Positions 1-9,451 of a stretch of 12,031 nucleotides of DNA are shown piece after piece. This stretch comes from Funneliformis mosseae. Its lineage: Eukaryota; Glomeromycota; Glomeromycetes; Glomerales; Glomeraceae. Under the pieces are notes generated by a model, which saw nothing but the letters and a program-made list of their open reading frames with translations, made no database searches and had not been told where the DNA came from. The stretch lies in assembly GCA_910592005.1 (NCBI GenBank), contig CAJVPP010003299.1:1-12031 (forward strand), in the 5' to 3' direction. A program made the translations under genes and the position numbers. The stretch's first letter is position 1, and each line of letters starts with the position of its first letter.

Positions 1-135
1 TCAAGTCGAGTTTAAAATTTGTATAACTCGAATCAAATCAAATTGAAAGATTTTATAAAATAAATTTGACTCGACTCGACTCGAAAAAAGAGAGTCGAGT
101 CGAGTTGATCTTTAAACTCGACTCGACTCGACTCA
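1..135. repeat. (CTCGA)n pentanucleotide repeat in foldback arrangement
   Basis: Pentanucleotide blocks occur in both orientations. GACTC-type units occupy about 68-83 and 115-134, and the complementary GAGTC-type units about 92-105, with a shorter GTCGAGTTTAAA at 5-16 complementary to the TTTAAACTCGAC at 111-122. The blocks at 68-83 and 92-105 can pair into a hairpin across a short A-rich loop. The block is CpG-dense, unlike the following 3 kb of almost pure A/T. Its left edge may lie outside the window. This is simple-sequence DNA; no gene is seen. Confidence 0.85.
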
Positions 136-1529
136 TTCAGAACTCTATTAATAATTATCAATTTATATTAAATTTTCAATTTTTTAATTTTTAAAAATAA
201 TTTATTATTTTATAATTATAAAAAATATATATAACTCTTTTTAGCGATTACTTAACCAAGAATTTTATGTAAAAATATATACATTTAAGGATGATCACGA
301 TTTAGCTTACAAATAAAATAAAACTTTCTTTACAAATTATTTTCTCTCTTTATTCTTCCTAAATCCTCTTATTCCAAAAAACAGGTTGTTGGTCTAAATA
401 GTGATGTTTTTTTGTTAAAATATTTTTTTGCCACTTCTCTTAGCTATTTTTTCATTTTTCTCTTTTTTCTTTTTATCTACAAAAGTGAGTATCAGAAGGT
501 ATTCCAAATGACAATCAGAATTAATAATAACTTTAGATCAACTAATTGTACATGATAATTTTTCTATAACCTTTCTAAATAAACATACTCTTTTTAGATC
601 TCTGATGTTATAAAATTTGCTAATCTTAACAAAATTTTCAGTTTCTCGTAACTGTATAATTTAAGCTCTATGCAATATTTACTGGTAGCTGTAATCTGAA
701 TTAATAAACATTTTAGCATAGAAGTTTGAGAATACTGAAGAGCCTTCACAGAATTTAGTGATATAGTCATTTATGTATCAGAAGATTATCGTAACTAGAA
801 ATTAATCAGGCAATTTAGCTAGAAACTTGTTAAAATCAAATTTTTTATTAGTTTCTTTTTTAGTTTAACAATAATTTAAATTACTTGTTTTGTATTAAAT
901 TTAAATTTAGGATAAGAATTATTGTTAGAAAAAAGAAAGAGGCATATTAATAATCTAGTTTTATGAGTTAAAAGAGACTCTACTAATAATTATTTTCTAA
1001 GTATAGTAGAAATGACTGGTTAGTTTAGGGCTATTAAGTTTTTTATAATGACTTTTAGACAGTTTAATTTATTTTTTTCTACTTTTATATCTAGTTTTCA
1101 AAATTTCTATGTAATTACTTACTAAATTGAAATTTTCATAATAAATATAAGCATTACTGTGTTTTTAAAAAAAAAATAATAATTATTATAAAATTTAAAA
1201 ATTTAGTTTATTGGATTTATCATATTAAGACTTATTAAATAATAGTATTTTATATTTTTGAGATTGATAAATAGCAAGTTATATGAGTTTAAAATTTTTA
1301 ATTTTTTTTATAATAATTTATTATTTATTTATTTTTAAAAAATTCACTAGTTAATTACATTTTTTTTAATTTTTACTTAGAAAATATCATAGAATTTATT
1401 ATAAAAGTATTAATTTTTCAATAATATATTTTAAAATATTTAAAATTAATTAAAAATAATTGTAATTAATAAATAAAATTATTTAATTATTTGTAAATTT
1501 GTAGATAAAACAATTGAAAAGATAATATA
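136..1529. other. AT-rich spacer without recognisable gene
   Basis: Very AT-rich sequence with many stops in all frames. The part from about 300 to 1000 is slightly less AT-rich and might hold a very old coding remnant on the minus strand (about 480-800), but no motif could be recognised. No RNA gene or splice structure is seen. Confidence 0.6.
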
Positions 1530-1531
1530 TA

Positions 1532-1702
1532 CAGTTAACTTTTATTATAACAAACTCTATAACCTAGATTTCAACTTCGCTATAAAACTATAGTAAAGAT
1601 TTTAAAAGATTTGATTGATCAATTTACTATAATAAAAGTATTTTTATTATATTTATTTAAATATTTATTATATCAAGAATTCACTATATTAAGAGTTAAC
1701 TG
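1532..1702. mobile_element. MITE-like palindromic element with TA target duplication
   Basis: The left end CAGTTAACT (1532-1540) is repeated inverted as AGTTAACTG (1694-1702), and both ends are flanked by TA (1530-1531 and 1703-1704). The terminal repeats match at 20 of 26 positions; five of the six differences are transitions. The symmetry continues inward: CTATAGTAAA at 1588-1597 faces TTTACTATAA at 1623-1632, and the centre is the palindrome ATTGATCAAT (1614-1623). The whole 171 bp is therefore one long inverted repeat without coding capacity. TA duplication and the terminal sequence fit a non-autonomous Tc1/mariner/pogo-type element. The source family is not identified. Confidence 0.75.
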
Positions 1703-1704
1703 TA

Positions 1705-3245
1705 ATAATAAAAATACTTAAATTTAATTTATATTAATTAATATTAAAAATAAATAAAATTGAAATTGAAATTACTACTATTATCACTGTAAATAATATT
1801 ATTATTTATTATTATAAAAAAGTAAAACTTACTAAGTTTTTTTATTTTATAATTTAAAATAAAAAATCCTAATTATTACTTATTATTTATAACAATTATT
1901 ACCTTTATTTATAAATATACTTCTTTGTAAAATTAAAAAAAAAATTAATAATAAAATATTATATTATAGTAAAAATAATTATAATAGTTATAACTATTAT
2001 TAATAATATATATAATCAATTATAATTTAAAATATCTATTTCGTATTAAAGTATACTTATAATATAAGGTTAAGAATAATATTTAAATTGGTATAGTGCA
2101 AAAAGTCTATACTTAACAATATAAATGTAATACTTAAAAATCTTTAACTCTTTAAAAAAATAAAATTTAAAAAATAAACCAATAACTTTATTTTTTGAAA
2201 TAATAAGCTCTATTAAATTATTAATCAGTTTTTCAAAATAAGCTTTATATAAAAAGTTATAAACATTTAAAATTAAATAATTTTTATCTGATTGTTCTAA
2301 ATTTAAAACATATATTATTGATTAAAATTTATAATAATTTGAATTAATTTTTTGTATATCATATTAAACATTCAAGCTGATATTATAATTAATTATTATA
2401 ATATTAGCTAATATCTCATTTTTTTTGATTAATAAATAATCATATGATATAATTTCATAAAAAATTTTAAAATATTATTAAATTAAAATTTCTAATATTA
2501 AAATTGATTTATTTAAAATTATATATCATATTAAATATAAATATACTAAATAATAGTATTTAAATTTATTTGTATAATATATATTTATATTACTAATATT
2601 AAAAAAAAAACAAAAAAAAATTAATAAAAAATAAATATAATAAAATTATTATTTTTTTTAAAAAAAAAAATTATTATAAAACTCATTTTTTATATTTAAA
2701 TAAATAAAAATAAAATAAAAATTTATTTCTTTTAAAAAATTTTTAATTTTTAGTTTTTTTTTTTAATTTTTTTTATTATATTAATAAATTTATAATAATA
2801 AAATATTTATTTTATATATATTATTTTATTTATTTAATAGTTAAAAAATACATATTATAAATATTATTTTTATTTAAAAAATTAGCAATTCTGTCTTAGT
2901 TGATAATAATTGAGTATTTATTATAAGTTATATTGCAATAGATTTTAGTTTAATATCTATCAAATATAAATTTTAATAGTAATTTATTATGAATTTATTA
3001 ATTTGATTATAAAAATAAATTTTATAAGATATGTGCAATTTATATATATGAATAGATCATAAATTTATAAAATATTATAATTCTTAATAGTTATTAATAT
3101 AAGTGATAGTAACTCTTAAAATATAAATATAAGATTGTTTATCATTGAACTTTCTTGATAATACTATAAATAAAATTGTATTTAATCTAATCTAAAACTA
3201 ATTAAGTTTTAAATAAGTAGTTAATAAAAGCTGATCTATAATAAA
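1705..3245. other. extremely AT-rich spacer with homopolymer and (TTA)n tracts
   Basis: Nearly pure A/T sequence with A/T homopolymers of 8-12 bases (for example near 2600-2670) and a short (ATT)n stretch near 1793-1816. All frames are closed by frequent stops, and no motif, tRNA or rRNA sequence is seen. It ends at the TA flank of the Tc1-type element, where composition changes. Confidence 0.65.
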
Positions 3246-3247
3246 TA

Positions 3248-3268
3248 CAGTAGTAGTCATAAGTATTC
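3248..3268 (+). repeat. left terminal inverted repeat of the Tc1-type element
   Basis: Starts CAGTAGTAGTCATAAGTA directly after TA (3246-3247). It pairs with 4494-4514 at 17 of 21 positions, with mismatches at repeat positions 7, 8, 11 and 20, all transitions. Confidence 0.88.
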
Positions 3269-3475
3269 AATCACCTAAAATTGTCTAAAATTATTATATA
3301 ACTACCTCTTAAATTTTTCAAAATATAATATAACATAATACATGATCACTCGTAAATTTATAAGTGTCAATAATACAAAAAAAAATTTAGATAATCATTA
3401 AACTTTTGCTTGAAAAATAAAACTTTCTTTAGAGAAACAATATGAAATTGCTTTTTATGTATACATTCAATTAGT

Positions 3476-4414
3476 TCAAAGTCTAGTTTTAGATTTATTG
3501 CTAAATAGGAACGTTGTAATAAGTCTATATCTATTTATTAGATTAAAAGATATTATAAAAATCAGGACCTAAGTACTTCAAAAAAACCAGGGCAGCCTTA
3601 TATAATACCTGCGAAACAAAATGATAAGATTGTAAAGATAGTAGAGAAAGAATATAATATAACAGTCATTTAAATACAAGAAAAAATAGAAGAAAGAGGT
3701 GTTAGGCTTAATATAAAAACAGTAAGGCAACGTCTTTATAAATCTGGAGAAAAGTTTAGTAATAAAATTTTTAAACTTTTGCTTAAAGAAAACCATCAAA
3801 AGAAAAGGTTGCAATAGGCAAAAAAACATAAGAATTTTGATTGGAATTGAATTGTTTTTACAGATGAGAGTACATTTCAATTATATATATCAAAAAAAAA
3901 GGTTTGGTAGTTTCCTGATAGAAAAAAAGTATTTTATTCTATTAAGCATCTACTAAAAGTTCATGTTTAGAAATGTTTTTCTGCTTTTGGATTTGGTAAG
4001 CTATTTTACTTTCAAAGGAACCTTAATGCTAAATTTATGTGTACTATTTATAAGCAGAGTTTTCTAGCTTTTACCTTTAAACTTTTTGGTAAAGGTAACA
4101 TAGATTAGATTTTGCAAGAAAATAATGATCTAAAGCATCAATTGAAAATCATAAAAAAATAGAAGGAAAAAAATAGAATTGAAATACTTTCTTGACCATC
4201 AATATCTTCAGACTAAAATCTTATAGAAAACATTTAAAGGTTAATGAAAATTAATATACAAAAAAAAAAAATTCAATCAATTAGAGGGTTAAAGGGAGAA
4301 CTTACAAAAGAATAAAACTGATTATCACCTATACTTACCACGAATTTGATAGCTAGCATGAAAAGGCGTACAGCTGCACTTATAGAGTTAAATGGTAACT
4401 ATATAATGTATTAA
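3476..4414 (+). pseudogene. Tc1-like transposase pseudogene (DD34E), about 14 in-frame stops
   Basis: Tc1 transposases cut and paste their element in the nucleus using a DDE catalytic core. A single plus-strand frame runs from about 3476 to the natural stop at 4412-4414. It shows a helix-turn-helix-like segment (IKRYYKN, then the basic KKPGQPY; 3542-3607), FTDES with the first catalytic Asp (3863-3865), LQENNDLKH (4112-4138), SSD-NLIEN with the catalytic Glu (4226-4228), and the C-terminal SMKRR. The spacing from second to third catalytic position is 35 residues, which is DD34E. The second catalytic position reads Asn (AAT, 4121-4123) instead of Asp. In-frame stops lie at 3506, 3539, 3671, 3815, 3848, 3908, 3968, 4106, 4160, 4193, 4214, 4235, 4313 and 4319; several replace tryptophans expected for the family. 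No frameshift is seen after 3476. The N-terminal start is unclear because the frame upstream does not match well. Confidence 0.88.
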
Positions 4415-4493
4415 TTTTAGTTAGTTAGTTATGTATTTTTTAAATAAAAAAAATTTTGAATTTACTTACTTGTAGCCAGAGTTAAAAGCGGTC

Positions 4494-4514
4494 GGATACT
4501 TATAACCGCTACTG
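4494..4514 (-). repeat. right terminal inverted repeat of the Tc1-type element
   Basis: Reverse complement of the left repeat, ending ACCGCTACTG directly before TA (4515-4516). It keeps a CpG (CCGC) where the left copy reads TAG, so this end appears less decayed at that site. Confidence 0.88.
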
Positions 4515-4516
4515 TA

Positions 4517-5506
4517 AAAGAAATGATCAAGACAAAGCCAAATTGCACCGTAATCTAGAACAGGCTGAGACCAATAATAGAAAACTCTCTGACCACATTC
4601 ATCAGCTTATAGATGAAATGTCACAACTACAATTAGAGATAGATTCTCTTAATTTTCAGATTACTCACAAGATATTTCTCTTGCAGAATCTAAGGATAAA
4701 CTCGCTACAAAATCAAAAGAGATAAAAGCCATCTAATTCAAGTTGAAAACATTGGAGAAGAATTTTTTCTTAACTTAAATGAACTTATGTGAAATGGATT
4801 CCCTTAGACTTGGATTGAAACAGGCGAAGGATGATTTATCTTCAAAAGAATACGAACTAGAATGTCTAGAAAAGGGAGTGGAGAAGAAAGATAATATATA
4901 TAAACGAGAGTTAGACTCCTTATCTTTAGTACAAATAAATTTAATAGAAGAAAATTCTCGTCTCCATATGATAATCTCAAAAAAGATAATAAGATAGCAG
5001 ATCTTTCTAATCCTCTACTTCTGCCTATGAATAATTCATCACAAAAGCTACCAGGTTGGCTCAGTGATGATTTAAGACCTCTCGTCTATGAGCTTGGTCT
5101 TAAAGATAAAGTTATGGAATTCGATAAAAGTTTTGTCAGAGAATATATATTAGAGACTTTGCAAGAGCTATTATTCTAGGATGAGATAGTTTCAAAAAAC
5201 CAAGAAGTTACCCTACCTAATCAATCCGTTCATAGTCGACCAGCAAATTCTGAAAACTTTATTTTAAGGGAAGGGGTTGCGAAGCAATTGGATGACGCAG
5301 AAATAGTGCCATTATCTCAAGTAATGTCTCTAGCAGGTTCCTCTAGAATCGCATCAGCTATTCCTATTATTGAAAGTTCCTTAATGTCATATGTCATACT
5401 TACCTTATTTCTTTTTGCAGTTATATGGATCATTGGAAAAAAAATTGGGATTCATAGAAAAAAAGTAATATTCCTTCTTATTAGAACTATTTTTTATCAT
5501 TTCTAG
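4517..5506 (+). pseudogene. coiled-coil protein pseudogene, 5'-truncated, C-terminal hydrophobic segment
   Basis: Family not recognised. Reading begins open right at the transposon border (KRNDQDKAKLHRNLEQ) with no start codon, so the 5' end is missing. Three frames together make one protein: 4517 to about 4675, about 4670 to 4965, then about 4966 to the stop at 5504-5506. Each change fits loss of one base. The first two parts are rich in Leu/Glu/Lys/Gln heptads (for example LIDEMSQLQLEIDSLN), typical of a long coiled coil. The third part holds LPGWLSDDLRPLVYELGL (about 5050-5103), then a polar linker, and near the end a hydrophobic stretch (SYVILTLFLFAVIWIIG) followed by basic residues, a possible tail membrane anchor. 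In-frame stops occur at about 4734 and 4776 (TAA) and 5177 (TAG). The pyrimidine-rich TTTCTTTTTGCAG at 5408-5420 could be a splice acceptor, so the membrane segment might be partly intronic. It converges on the polymerase gene, 202 bp away. Confidence 0.6.
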
Positions 5507-5708
5507 GTATTTCTATCAGAGGCTAGAAGTTCGAAAATAGGAATTGAAATTAGCTGGTATTATTGTATAAGAAAAAATATGCTATAAATAATATTATACG
5601 AAGTGCCTTATGACTAAGTTTTTTTAGCTTAGATTACCAGACCTCGCTAAGAGTACTTAACCATATAGTTAGCTAGTTTTGAACGAATTCTCAAAATATC
5701 TAGAAAGT

Positions 5709-8700
5709 TTATTGAAGGCTCTTGATATATTTTATAAGGCAATTTTTTGCTTTTTTTTGAGAATATTCATCAATCTGCTTTTCCCTTTTATCTGAATCCT
5801 TGATCTGCATTATTCTATCTGATGGGAGTAGTTGATAGCTATCATCCTCATTGATAAAGTACGTGCACATTGCTGTTATTGATCCTAAATAATAATTGAT
5901 ATCTATTTTCATGTTTTGCTCTTTTGTGATGTCCGCATACTCCATAAAATCACCAATTCTATATGGTTTCTTTCTACCATCTTTATTATATAGAGGTGGA
6001 CCTTTTACAAAAATATAGCTAAAGCGTTCGCTAGGATCAGAAATTCTCTTATTTCTCTTTTTCATACATTCCATAAAGCGATTGTTGCAAAGATTTTTTT
6101 TCTTAGGCTTTCATATTCCCATTACGATAAATTTATTGAAATTCCATTCCTTATTCTGCGCTTCTCTAAGAATATCTTCAACAATTTTGTGAATTGAGCG
6201 TGTATTATTCATATAGCCTTCCTCATAATCCTTTCTCTAATGTATTTAAGAAGCTGAGATTTACTTTGCTTTACAGTATCTATCCCTTTCATGAAAAGTT
6301 TTTTTAGTTTAAAGTTTACTATATCTTTATGTCCAACTCCAAGGTACTTTTTTTTATCAGTAAAGCAGACGGAAAATAATACCTCTTCATATGCTATCTT
6401 TAGATAAGACATTCCACTTTTTATCCTAAGATAAGCATTTACTTGATCGCGCAACTTTCTCATCACATCCATAATAATTTTGACCATTTCAGTCCAGTAT
6501 GCTTCTTTAGAAAGTTCATCTCTGGAAAAGGCTTTATCGCATTTTTCGTAATACCTATCTAGGCAGGTGAGATACAAAGAATCAGTATTCCTATATTTAT
6601 CTCAAACTCTTTCTTTGATACGAATTTAGCAACAAGATTAAGGTTATATTTTCCTACTGTAATAGTTTCATAGGCTAATTCATGAAGAAAGATAGGGGAT
6701 AGTGAGTTTTCAGCCTCCCCATAAAAAGTGTTCATGTATACCTTCAAAGCTTTTTGCTTCGAATCCTAATAATCGTAATCGAAGCATATTGTTAAGTATT
6801 CTAAATTTAAGCTTTCCAGAATCTTTTTGCCTCTTTCTTTAGCTGAACTTATCATCTTTCCAAGATGTTGCTTTTTCTTTCCTAGTGGGGCTAGATGTGC
6901 TTTAAAATCCAACCTCTTATTAAATAAATCCTCTAATACAGCTGGATATAGGCCTTTCTTTTCTGATTGGTTATCATGGCAGACGCACTAAGCTTAAATG
7001 ATATGATTATTAAACGAAAACTCAATCTTTGCAAGTTGTTTCTATTATTTTGTGCAATATCGATATCCTTTAGATCAAATATAAATTTTCTGAGAAAAGG
7101 TTATATGCTATAATAATACTAAAATATAATGAAGCAAAATCCAATCCCGTTACAGGTCTTCTACTTTTAATCCCTTTTTTAGGTAAAAATACGTATGCAC
7201 CAGGATATTTTCCTTTTTCTATATTTTCAGGAACTCTTGTACTTATTACCATATCTCGTTTGATAGCATATACTCTGAGAAGGTTCTGTACCTTCATTTT
7301 ATTTGCGTGATAGTGTGTATTAAAAAGAGAAACATAAGCTATAGAAGCAACTTCTCTATAATCATTTATTATACGTTAGTTTAACAAAGCTCTTGATAGC
7401 GCAGTGCATCTATAATACAGTAATGTGCTATTTCACGCATATTTTTCGCGGTTATTGAGGAGGAGCTATTTTTACCTCAGAATAGATTTTCCACATTTTA
7501 TCATATGGCATGTCAGCCTTACTGTCAAGACCACACTTTTGTAAGAAAAATTTAAATGAACTTTTCTTTTTGACTTCAGAACGAGGGAAACGTTTTTTGA
7601 GGTATACTCAGATATCAATTGGTACGCAATCTAGCAGTTTAAGAAAGCTAGAAGTAAAATCATCTTCCGTACTAATTTTGATCTTAATTGGACTACCCAT
7701 ATATTCTTTCTTCTCTAGATCCTCTTCACTTTCCTCAAGAGCCTTAATAGGATACTTTTTCACGAAATTATTTTCAGATTTCGCTCTTATCTTTTTACGA
7801 TATTTCCACTTTAGAATTTCTTTCTTTGTTTTGAACTTTTCTGTCATTCGCTCCTACATCTATTCGAGTATATTGAGATAATATACTCTCTCCATAATAA
7901 AATACCAATCATAATCTGAATCATTAAATCCAACTAGGATATTAAGGGCGAATGCTCGCCCAGCAGAGAGCGAAAGCTTTTAGCAGATTTTCTTCGTTTC
8001 TACATATGATTGTGGTATATCCTGGATCTGGTTCTATCTCAACATCAACAAGACATATTTTTTTTAGCGGTTTTGGATCATCTTTCTAATGCAATATCAT
8101 GCCGATCATAAAGACATTGTGATTCATATCAAGGACTTCAGCAAATTTACCCAACTCTTGTAATTGGGTCTCTATATCCTACGTGAGAATAAGAGTACAA
8201 TCTCGTAAGAGAGCTAAAATAGGGAATCGATCGCTTATTGTTATAAAATTCTCTAGCGAATAGAAATCTTTTATAGATACATAGAATTCATGTGAATAGA
8301 GTGGGCTGGTCCCTTTGCCTTACTTGTAAATATATTTGTTTATTGTAGACCATCTAAAGAGTTGAATACCATTCTCTCAGGCTACCTTACAGTGAAATGA
8401 GTATAAGTCATCTGATGTAGTTTCGAAGTTATTATCTTAAACAGCTTTAATAGCAGCTTTTCTACTGCCAGTACTGTTTATATAAATTCGCAAATATGAC
8501 TTTTTTCCCATATGATAGTCATGAAAAAGAAATGCCTTAATATGCTCTACTGAAAATGTCTTCACACTACCAGATAAAATATCTCTTATTTTTGTTTCGC
8601 ATTTATCAGAAGATTTGTTATCTGATATAAGAATGTCAAAGAATACCTGAATGTCTTTAAGAGTTACCAATGTCTTTTAACCATTAATAAGGCAATCATA

Positions 8701-8982
8701 AAGATGTAATATATAGTGATACATTCCATTTATCCTTTCAGTCGATCCTTCATTTTCAATGGCTATGAATGGAATATCTTGTCATTTAGATAAAGCATTT
8801 TCGAGTATTGGAGTTAATCCCTTATCATTTTCTGCTACTATATCATCCAGAGTTGAAAGGCCCAACAAGTATTTTTCACTAGAATAGCGAATTACTTAGG
8901 CTTCCATTTTATCTTTTTCAGCCTTTAGGTAAAAAAGTAAGACAGAAGTATCAAAGAAGTCTGAAAACTCAGATTGGGTCAT
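5709..8982 (-). pseudogene. family-B DNA polymerase pseudogene, full length, multiple frameshifts and stops
   Basis: Family-B polymerases copy DNA and carry a 3'-5' exonuclease domain. About 1090 codons are traceable from ATG (8980-8982, MTQSEFSDFFDTS) to TAA (5709-5711). In order: exonuclease motif I with DIETQ (about 8164-8178), the DSDYDW exonuclease motif (about 7906-7923), motif A DFASLYFSII (about 7120-7149; the usual Pro is Phe), motif B YMNTFYGEAEN (about 6708-6740), motif C with TDSLYLTC (about 6563-6586), then a long C-terminal region. Stops lie at 8896, 8782, 8677, 8437, 8377, 8320, 8179, 8086, 7860, 7854, 7608, 7452, 7381, 6994, 6988, 6766 and 6111. Frame changes lie near 7959, 7441-7455, 7367-7378, 7072, 7030, 6587 and 6212. 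The one at 6587 falls in motif C. Overall it resembles a polymerase family I recall as multicopy in Rhizophagus; whether its origin is a mobile element, a plasmid or an integrated large DNA virus cannot be decided here. The motif A and C forms (DFASLY, GDTDS-type) are closer to cellular and large-virus polymerases than to protein-primed ones. Confidence 0.9.
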
Positions 8983-9086
8983 TTTTCGATAGATTTATAG
9001 TTATACCAAATCTCAAGGTATATTATTTGCAGAAAAAAAGTTTAAAATAAAATTAATTTACTGAGATTATTAATCAATATACATAA
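8983..9086. promoter_or_regulatory. possible shared divergent promoter region
   Basis: These 104 bp separate the polymerase start (minus strand, ATG at 8982) from the start of the Cys-rich gene (plus strand, ATG at 9087). Two genes reading away from each other over so short a gap suggest shared 5' control. The region is AT-rich (for example AAAATAAAATTAATTTA), but no specific promoter motif could be identified. The call rests on layout alone. Confidence 0.3.
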
Positions 9087-9384
9087 ATGGAACTGAAGGA
9101 AGAAAATACCAACTGGAGATTTTATTTCTGTCCATACATTCTTAGAACTGGAGAAGTATGTAATTGTCCTTGCTATTATTCAGATGGATGTAAAGTTCAT
9201 AGGAATTCTAGGCAAGTTCCTTGTAAAGAATGTGGTAAATAGACTAATTCTACATACAAATATTGTGATACGCATACAAAAAAATAGATCAAAGGAACAT
9301 TACTATTGGAAAAAGCTGGCTAAGATGACTTCGATGTAGATAATGGTAGGTAATTTAGAGGTAAACAAAAATGATACAACTTGA
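9087..9384 (+). pseudogene. small Cys/His-rich (putative zinc-binding) protein pseudogene
   Basis: Function unknown. From ATG at 9087 the frame reads MELKEENTNWRFYFCPYIL and contains Cys at residues 15, 25, 27, 29, 35, 46, 49 and 60 with His at 38 and 63. The groupings C-x5-C-x2-H (29-38) and C-x2-C-x10-C-x2-H (46-63) look like two metal-binding sites, so a zinc-binding role is plausible. A TAG breaks the frame at 9240-9242, and a frameshift in the A-run near 9285 moves to the frame reading SKEHYYWKKLAKM. A TAG at 9337-9339 probably marks the true C-terminus, because the second copy at 9885-9980 has a TAG at the same aligned place; the frame then runs on to TGA at 9382-9384. Expected intact size is about 80-85 residues. 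It lies head-to-head with the polymerase and may belong to the same module. Confidence 0.6.
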
Positions 9385-9411
9385 TGGGTGGGTTATGTTA
9401 CTAAAAAATTC

Positions 9412-9451
9412 GTCCTAGTTTTCTAGGATGAGCTAGGATGAAAACTAGGAC
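9412..9451. repeat. 11-bp perfect inverted repeat GTCCTAGTTTT with CTAGGATG loop repeats
   Basis: GTCCTAGTTTT (9412-9422) is inverted perfectly as AAAACTAGGAC (9441-9451). The 18-base interval is itself two direct copies of CTAGGATG joined by AG. This is part of the CTAGGAC repeat cluster that continues to 9790. It could form a hairpin or be a paired protein-binding site; no function is established. Confidence 0.8.

Larger units (their letters stand above)
3248..4514 (+). mobile_element. Tc1/mariner-type DNA transposon, complete but inactive
   Basis: This is a 1267-bp element with both ends visible. The left terminal repeat starts CAGTAGTAGTCATAAGTAT (3248-3266). The right one ends CTTATAACCGCTACTG (to 4514). 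They match at 17 of 21 positions and all four differences are transitions. TA dinucleotides flank the element (3246-3247 and 4515-4516), the target duplication typical of the Tc1/mariner superfamily. Inside is one transposase gene in the plus orientation, broken by stops. The element abuts a coiled-coil gene remnant that begins at 4517 with no 5' end, so it may have inserted into that gene. It is a dead copy: the transposase has many stops and has lost a catalytic residue. Confidence 0.9.

Noticed and set aside
480..800. Possible old coding remnant on the minus strand
   Set aside because: Stretches of plausible residues exist, but several stops and no motif; not supportable as a gene.
3578..3880. 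100-residue open frame on the minus strand
   Set aside because: It is antisense to the transposase relic, low in complexity (Phe/Tyr/Leu-rich) and explained by AT-rich sequence.
3476..4414. Alternative genetic code with reassigned stop codons
   Set aside because: All three stop codons occur in-frame at Trp, Gln and Arg positions, together with frameshifts in the other genes and a lost catalytic residue; decay explains this better.
7510..7881. 123-residue open frame on the plus strand, Ser/Leu/Phe-rich with hydrophobic stretches
   Set aside because: It lies opposite the polymerase frame (7608-7847), whose sequence matches the family; the plus-strand frame is its shadow.
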